Assembly (NCBI GenBank): GCA_005798925.1
Contig: SYID01000216.1
Coordinates: forward strand, 1 to 11,565
Length of the DNA stretch: 11,565 bases
From: Verrucomicrobiota bacterium
GTDB lineage: Bacteria; Verrucomicrobiota; Verrucomicrobiia; Opitutales; UBA953
Direction of reading: 5' to 3'
Numbering within the stretch: position 1 is the stretch's first letter; each line of letters begins with the position of its first letter. Shown here one piece after another: positions 8,801 through 11,565 of this stretch. Position numbers and translations under genes: made by a program. The notes beneath the pieces were generated by a model, which saw only the letters and a program-made list of their open reading frames with translations, was not told the origin of the DNA and ran no database searches.

Positions 8801-8910
8801 GCGAAACAGTTGTCGGACAGGATCGGGCGGATGTCCCGGTTGAAGTCGAGCTTCGGGGCGGCCTCCGCGGCGAGGGCGGCGAAGGGCAGGAGCAGGAGGG
8901 AAGGGCGCAT
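5839..8910 (-). CDS. PSCyt1-DUF1549-DUF1553 planctomycete-type cytochrome protein with inserted beta-rich domain
   Basis: A 1023-residue exported protein typical of the Planctomycetota-Verrucomicrobiota group. A signal peptide covers about 1-17. The N-terminal cytochrome domain (about 20-115) carries the heme motif CFACH at 35-39, and Met91 in EVMPPP is a possible distal ligand. DUF1549/PSCyt2 (about 140-345) contains a second CxxCH at 320-324 in CAVCHDHKFDP. Residues about 410-580 are a Trp- and Gly-rich, strand-forming insert like a carbohydrate-binding or LamG jelly roll, ending YWDRLAISH. A charged helical stretch (about 580-660) follows, then DUF1553/PSD1 (about 703-1015) with TRVTVNRYWQQFFGVGLV (726-743), GDSPSHPELLDWLA (753-766) and RRELSNTPLQALALLND (904-920). 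The family is known to sit next to DUF1501 and sulfatases. Its catalytic role is unresolved, and electron transfer coupled to glycan oxidation has been considered. The start lies 3 bases after the stop of the esterase remnant. Confidence 0.96.
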   Translation of the reverse strand: MRPSLLLLPFAALAAEAAPKLDFNRDIRPILSDNCFACHGFDAKKRKADLRLDTSEGATAINDGVQAIKPGDPEGSELIKRLLTKDPEEVMPPPESHKKLTQAQIDTLRRWIAEGAPYRKHWSFEPPVRPAVPAAAAGTSPVDAFLNAELSAQGLQPAPEADKARLLRRVTLDLTGLPPTPAEVDAFLADASPQAYDKVVDRLLASSRYGEHMARGWLDAARYADTHGLHLDNERSMWPYRDWVVKAFNDNLPFDVFTTWQLAGDLQPNATREQRVASGFNRCNVTTSEGGSINDELLFRYAVDRTDTTMGVWMGLTAGCAVCHDHKFDPVTTKEFYSLYSFFYSAADPGFDGNILLTPPVLQLSTPEQEKSMAEFDRLLAAKQKAIREAIASFKYVDPATLNPPPAVRTGETIWFEDAFPAKAKVESSGNPTTFIEASEGPVHSGKRALKRTAKGVAQDFFTKGASFEIPANGVISVWTYLDPADLPKSIMLQFHVGGWNHRAFWGEEGAIPFGKVRTPEKVNMGKLPEAGKWTQLKVDIAKLGLKPGMKVDGFAFTQFDGTVYWDRLAISHRIDEAKDLQWSFKVWSEKKQGSRVAELPGDLQNLVRGKKAAQWTEAERKRLFDWWMENEFQGGKEKLEGMRAEKLAVESRKKTLTDQIPATLVMADLPQPRQAHVMVRGQYDKPGEAVSRGVPAAFHPLPKKETYDRRDLAAWILSPANPLTTRVTVNRYWQQFFGVGLVKTSGDFGSQGDSPSHPELLDWLAVEFRETGWDMKRLVRLLVTSAAYRRSAATTPELLAKDPENRLLARGPRHRLDAEVIRDQALFVSGLLSPRMGGKGVRPYQPDNVWEPVGFTGSNTARYTRDTGEALYRRSLYTFWKRTAPPPSMIAFDAPAREASCVRRELSNTPLQALALLNDVQHVEAARAFAQRILKEGGATDDAKAAFAWLTAVGRRPAASETQVTLDALRAHRARYVAQPADATKLITFGESKPDASLPAPEVAAWTLTASLLLNLDETLNR
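7939..7953 (-). other. Second CxxCH motif (CAVCH) within DUF1549
   Basis: Codons 320-324 encode Cys-Ala-Val-Cys-His followed by DHKFDP, the conserved second heme-like motif of the DUF1549 domain. Heme attachment here follows from the motif. It is not proven by the sequence alone. Confidence 0.8.
8794..8808 (-). other. Heme c attachment motif 1 (CFACH) in the PSCyt protein
   Basis: Codons 35-39 encode Cys-Phe-Ala-Cys-His, a canonical c-type heme site right after the signal peptide in the context ILSDNCFACHGFD. This context is characteristic of the planctomycete cytochrome C domain. Confidence 0.9.
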
Positions 8911-8913
8911 GGT

Positions 8914-9009
8914 CTACTTGGCGGATTCGAAGGAAAGGAGGGCCTCGGCGTAGCGACGCCCGATCTCGAGCGTGCCGGCGGCGGTGAAGTGCGTGTGCGA
9001 GGGCGGTCG
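8914..9009 (-). repeat. Diverged direct copy of the SASA esterase 3' end (second copy at 10658-10753)
   Basis: These 96 bases, stop codon included, align without gaps to 10658-10753, with 69 of 96 positions identical by hand count. Most mismatches fall in third codon positions. Both copies lie on the minus strand, at the 3' end of a reading frame and just before the next gene of the cluster. Confidence 0.8.
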
Positions 9010-9042
9010 AACTTTGAGGCGTAGGGTGAGGGCGAGTTTCAT
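8914..9042 (-). pseudogene. Remnant of a second SASA-type esterase: start plus C-terminal tail only
   Basis: A 42-codon reading frame opens with MKLALTLRLKV, like the start of a signal peptide. It then runs straight into 31 residues matching the extreme C-terminus of the SASA esterase at 10658-11545. By hand alignment, 23 of 31 residues are identical without gaps, both end at a stop at the same point, and PPSHTHFTA, GTLEIG and YAEALL are shared. The catalytic serine block, the QGES block and the whole middle of the protein are absent, so it cannot be an active esterase. Most nucleotide differences in the shared part are synonymous, so the tail probably came from a divergent working paralogue and not from a recent copy. 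An in-frame internal deletion would leave exactly this. It starts 11 bases after the sulfatase stop and ends 3 bases before the PSCyt start. It may still be translated as a small protein. Confidence 0.72.
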
Positions 9043-9053
9043 GTCTGAGATTG

Positions 9054-10661
9054 TCAGCGGCTTCGAAGGCGATCCGCGGCCTTGTGGATGAGCCGGGCGA
9101 CGCTCGTGGCGTCGCAAGTCATGCCGGCCTTCGCATGTTCCTTCCAATACGGCGTGCTGATGATGACGCCCTCACGTTGCAGGACGGCGATGGCCTCCTC
9201 CGTGCCGGATGTCGGGGCGAACTGGCCGGCGGCCTTGATGAGCATCTCGGCCACGCGTGCTCCTTCGAGGTCGGACCTACCGGTCCACCGCCCGACGTCA
9301 TCGATGACTTTTCTTTCCGCAAGCAAGCGGAGGTCGGCGAGCAGCGCCTCGGAGGCGACGGGCGCCTGTTTCGAAGGCGCGGGTTTCGGTCTGAAGGATT
9401 TTGGCGCGGTCTTGACGGCGGTCGGCACGCCGTCGCGAAGCTTGCTCAGCGCCGCCGACAGGCGCGCCCTGGCATCGATGCCCGCCTCGTCGCTGTCTTT
9501 CACGGGCGTCTCGGGACCGGGCGAGTCCGTGATGTCCGTGAGCCTGCCGTCCCCGTAGAGTTTGTGGCGTCGATCCGCGATGAAGTAGTCGTTCGCCAGC
9601 TGGGCGTAGACCCAATCGCGCGGCTTGCCGGAGCTGCCCAACGCCTGCGGGGCGAAGCTGCGCCCGTCGAGCTTCAGGTCGGTCGGCGGGGTGACGCCGG
9701 ACAGTTCGAGCACGGTGGGGAAGATGTCGGTGAAGTCGGTGAGGTCGGCGCACACTCTGCCGCCCGGGACCATCGCAGGACAGTTCACGATCAGCGGTTC
9801 CCTCACGCCCCCTTCGGTCGTCTCGCCTTTAACGCCCGCGACCGCCTTGCCATGGACGGTGCCGGTGGGGTCGCCGTATGGGCCGTTGTCGGAGGTGAAG
9901 ATGATGATCGTATTGTCACGCAGGCCCAGCCGGTCGAGGTCGGCGGCCAGACGTCCCATCAGCGTGTCGAGGTAGTGTACCATGTCGGTCAGGAGCTGGC
10001 CGCGGTCCTTGGTGTCAGGAGCGCTCTCCGGCGTGCGCATGAACGGGGTGTGGGCGAGTACGGCGGAGTAATAGACGAAGAAGGGCCGCTCAAGGTTGCG
10101 AAGCATGAAGTCCACGAGGAAGTCATGGGTGACATCGGGACCGTATTGGTCGGGTCCGCCCTGGACGAACTCGCCGTTGCGGCAGTAGCGCGGGTTCCAA
10201 TAGCGGTCGGGCGTGTTCCGACCCATCCAGAGCATGTATTCGTCGAAACCCAACGCCCGGGGGGCCCGGACGTCGTCCTCCGGGGCGCTCTGTCCCAGTT
10301 TGCCGATGGCGCAGGTGGCGTATCCTGCCTTCTGCAGGACATTGGCGACCGTGGGATGCCGGTCTGGTGCGATCGTGGAGCTGTTGTTGCCGAGGTAGCC
10401 GGTGCGGAAGGGGTATTTGCCGGTGAGCAGCGCACCGCGCGACGGTCCGCAGAGGGGCATGGAGTAACAGCGCTCGAACCGCAGTCCGGTCGCCGCAAGC
10501 CGGTCGATGTGCGGGGTCCGGAACGGCGCCCCGCCGTAGCAGCCGATCCGGGGCAGCCCCAAGTCGTCCGCAAGCACCACGATGACGTTGGGCTTTCGGG
10601 GGGTATCGGCGCCGCTCAAGGTACCGACGGCCAGCAAGCCAAGGGCGAGGAGGGTTCTCAT
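9054..10661 (-). CDS. Secreted type I arylsulfatase with C-terminal tandem helical repeat
   Basis: A 535-residue sulfatase with a signal peptide ending near residue 18. Core motifs are ADD (31-33), CGPSR at 71-75 with Cys71 as the formylglycine site, LAHTPF with His204, TSDNG at 256-260, and VKGETTEGG at 277-285 with Lys278. The segment GFDEYMLW (138-145) with RYWNPRY (153-159) marks a subgroup common in this bacterial group. At the position of the usual GKWHLG it reads GKLGQS (120-125): the Lys is kept but the Trp and His are missing. After the core (to about 425) a basic linker leads to two similar units of about 45 residues (437-480 and 487-531), each with a hydrophobic helix, a VI then W segment, and VAxLIxxAA. 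The same kind of unit follows other secreted enzymes and S-layer-type domains. The start is an ATGA overlap with the SASA esterase stop. The substrate is unknown. Confidence 0.94.
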   Translation of the reverse strand: MRTLLALGLLAVGTLSGADTPRKPNVIVVLADDLGLPRIGCYGGAPFRTPHIDRLAATGLRFERCYSMPLCGPSRGALLTGKYPFRTGYLGNNSSTIAPDRHPTVANVLQKAGYATCAIGKLGQSAPEDDVRAPRALGFDEYMLWMGRNTPDRYWNPRYCRNGEFVQGGPDQYGPDVTHDFLVDFMLRNLERPFFVYYSAVLAHTPFMRTPESAPDTKDRGQLLTDMVHYLDTLMGRLAADLDRLGLRDNTIIIFTSDNGPYGDPTGTVHGKAVAGVKGETTEGGVREPLIVNCPAMVPGGRVCADLTDFTDIFPTVLELSGVTPPTDLKLDGRSFAPQALGSSGKPRDWVYAQLANDYFIADRRHKLYGDGRLTDITDSPGPETPVKDSDEAGIDARARLSAALSKLRDGVPTAVKTAPKSFRPKPAPSKQAPVASEALLADLRLLAERKVIDDVGRWTGRSDLEGARVAEMLIKAAGQFAPTSGTEEAIAVLQREGVIISTPYWKEHAKAGMTCDATSVARLIHKAADRLRSR

Positions 10662-11545
10662 CTGGTTTGTTCAAGGGCAAGCAGGGCTTCTGCGTAGAGC
10701 CGTCCGATCTCCAAGGTGCCTTTGGCGGTGAAGTGCGTGTGGGAAGGCGGCAGGGTCTCCGCCTCGGAGGTGTCGACGTAACGGGCGCGGGGCAGGGTGG
10801 CGGCGACCTGCTTCTGCGCCTCGACGACCTTGGGCATGAAGGCGTTCTTGCCGTTGCCGAAGCGGGTGTTGACGCCGAGGAGCAGGATCAGGTCCGGCGC
10901 CCCGAGTTCGGCGCGCAGGTCTTTCAGCATCGCCGAGAGATTGGCCGCATAGGCGGGGGCGTCCTTCGCGTTGGCATCGCTCTCGCCTTGCACCCAGACG
11001 AATGCGCGCGGACGTAGCGTGACGTCCTTGACCTTGGCGGAAGCGATGGCGGCTTTGGCTTCGTCGATCATCGCGCGATAGCAGGCGTCGGCCTGGCCGG
11101 GCAGGCCGACGTTCCAGTCGGCGGCGACGGACGTGCCGCTGAAGGCCGTCTTGATGACCGCGAGCGGACGCGACTCCTTCGTCCTCAGCGTGCGGACCAT
11201 CCCGATCTCGGGTCCGAACCCGCCCTTGGTCTTAAGGTTGAAGTTGCCGTATTGTCGGGCGAGCTTCTTGCCGTCGACGGCCGGCTTCGCGGGGGTGCGC
11301 GGCTGGAACTGCAGCGTCGTCCACTGCCGGGCACTCGTGCCGTCGAATTCATCGGGCGGCGGATCGCCCACGCGCCACCAGAACATCGTAGCGGTGTCCT
11401 TGGGATCGGCCGGCAGCTCTTCCGCATAGGCGTCGTAACCGACCGCGTTGGACTGCCCGGCGACCAGGATCAGGTCGCGGGTCTCGGCGGCGAACGCCAG
11501 CCCGTGCAGGAGCAGGGCCAGGCCTAGAGGGAGGCGGCGGAACAT
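10658..11545 (-). CDS. Secreted SASA-family carbohydrate esterase (sialate O-acetylesterase/CE6-like)
   Basis: A 295-residue SGNH-type esterase of the SASA family, expected to remove acetyl groups from sugars. The signal peptide covers about 1-19 (Arg-Arg, Leu-rich core, AFA before the cut). Catalytic blocks are visible in order: LVAGQSNAVGY (27-37) with Ser32 as nucleophile, GGFGPE (108-113), VWVQGESDA (183-191), and SHTHF (268-272) with His271 as the probable catalytic base. Asp258 may be its partner. Length is near the small single-domain members such as CE6 xylan acetylesterases, shorter than animal sialate esterases. Sialic acid is not implied; plant or algal polysaccharide acetates are likelier in a sulfatase cluster, which is inference. 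The ATG at 11545 is preceded by GGGTTACCC and no ribosome binding site. The TGA overlaps the next ATG as ATGA. Confidence 0.93.
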   Translation of the reverse strand: MFRRLPLGLALLLHGLAFAAETRDLILVAGQSNAVGYDAYAEELPADPKDTATMFWWRVGDPPPDEFDGTSARQWTTLQFQPRTPAKPAVDGKKLARQYGNFNLKTKGGFGPEIGMVRTLRTKESRPLAVIKTAFSGTSVAADWNVGLPGQADACYRAMIDEAKAAIASAKVKDVTLRPRAFVWVQGESDANAKDAPAYAANLSAMLKDLRAELGAPDLILLLGVNTRFGNGKNAFMPKVVEAQKQVAATLPRARYVDTSEAETLPPSHTHFTAKGTLEIGRLYAEALLALEQTR

Positions 11546-11556
11546 GGGGTATCTTT

Positions 11557-11565
11557 GGGTAACCC
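11557..11565 (-). promoter_or_regulatory. GGGTTACCC palindrome upstream of the SASA esterase
   Basis: The last nine bases of the window read GGGTTACCC on the gene strand, 11 bases before the ATG at 11545. This is identical to the element at 4348-4356. Whatever lies further upstream is outside the window, so a larger operator or promoter cannot be judged. Confidence 0.3.

Noticed and set aside
9051..10697. Long plus-strand open frame opposite the third sulfatase
   Set aside because: Same antisense artefact; it runs through the end of one real gene and into another.
1..11565. CRISPR arrays, tRNA or rRNA genes, insertion sequences
   Set aside because: No spaced repeats, no recognisable RNA gene sequence and no transposase or terminal inverted repeats were seen; almost all the DNA is coding.

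Overview
The window is a GC-rich stretch in which every supported gene lies on the minus strand, packed end to end. Three kinds of gene together point to a member of the Planctomycetota-Verrucomicrobiota group: a planctomycete-type cytochrome protein (PSCyt1/DUF1549/DUF1553), its usual partner DUF1501 protein with a Tat signal, and several secreted formylglycine-dependent sulfatases. I favour Verrucomicrobiota, but no marker gene fixes the phylum. None of the starts has a clear GGAGG-type ribosome binding site.

In the direction of transcription (right to left) the order is: a SASA-family carbohydrate esterase (11545-10658); a sulfatase with a C-terminal pair of helical repeats (10661-9054); a 42-codon ORF that is mostly the tail of a second SASA esterase (9042-8914); the large PSCyt/DUF1549/DUF1553 protein with two CxxCH heme motifs and an inserted beta-rich domain (8910-5839); and the DUF1501 Tat protein (5842-4394). 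After a 65-base gap come a secreted concanavalin-like protein (4328-3570), a sulfamidase-like sulfatase (3573-2032), an arylsulfatase with two EF-hands (2035-404), and the N-terminal part of an alpha/beta hydrolase (393-1, running off the window). Four junctions are 4-base ATGA overlaps, which suggests one or two operons with coupled translation. The 65-base gap is the only plausible internal break.

All the products carry export signals. Three sulfatases of different subfamilies plus two esterases suggest stepwise removal of sulfate and acyl groups from a sulfated, probably acetylated, polysaccharide outside the cytoplasm. The PSCyt/DUF1501 pair is a recurrent companion of such loci, and its biochemical role is still unsettled. 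No glycoside hydrolase, transporter, regulator or sulfatase maturase lies in the window, so substrate and induction cannot be read from it. The most distinctive features are the eroded second SASA gene, the heme protein's inserted domain, the sulfatase tail repeats with an altered active-site segment, and a GGGTTACCC palindrome upstream of two of the genes.
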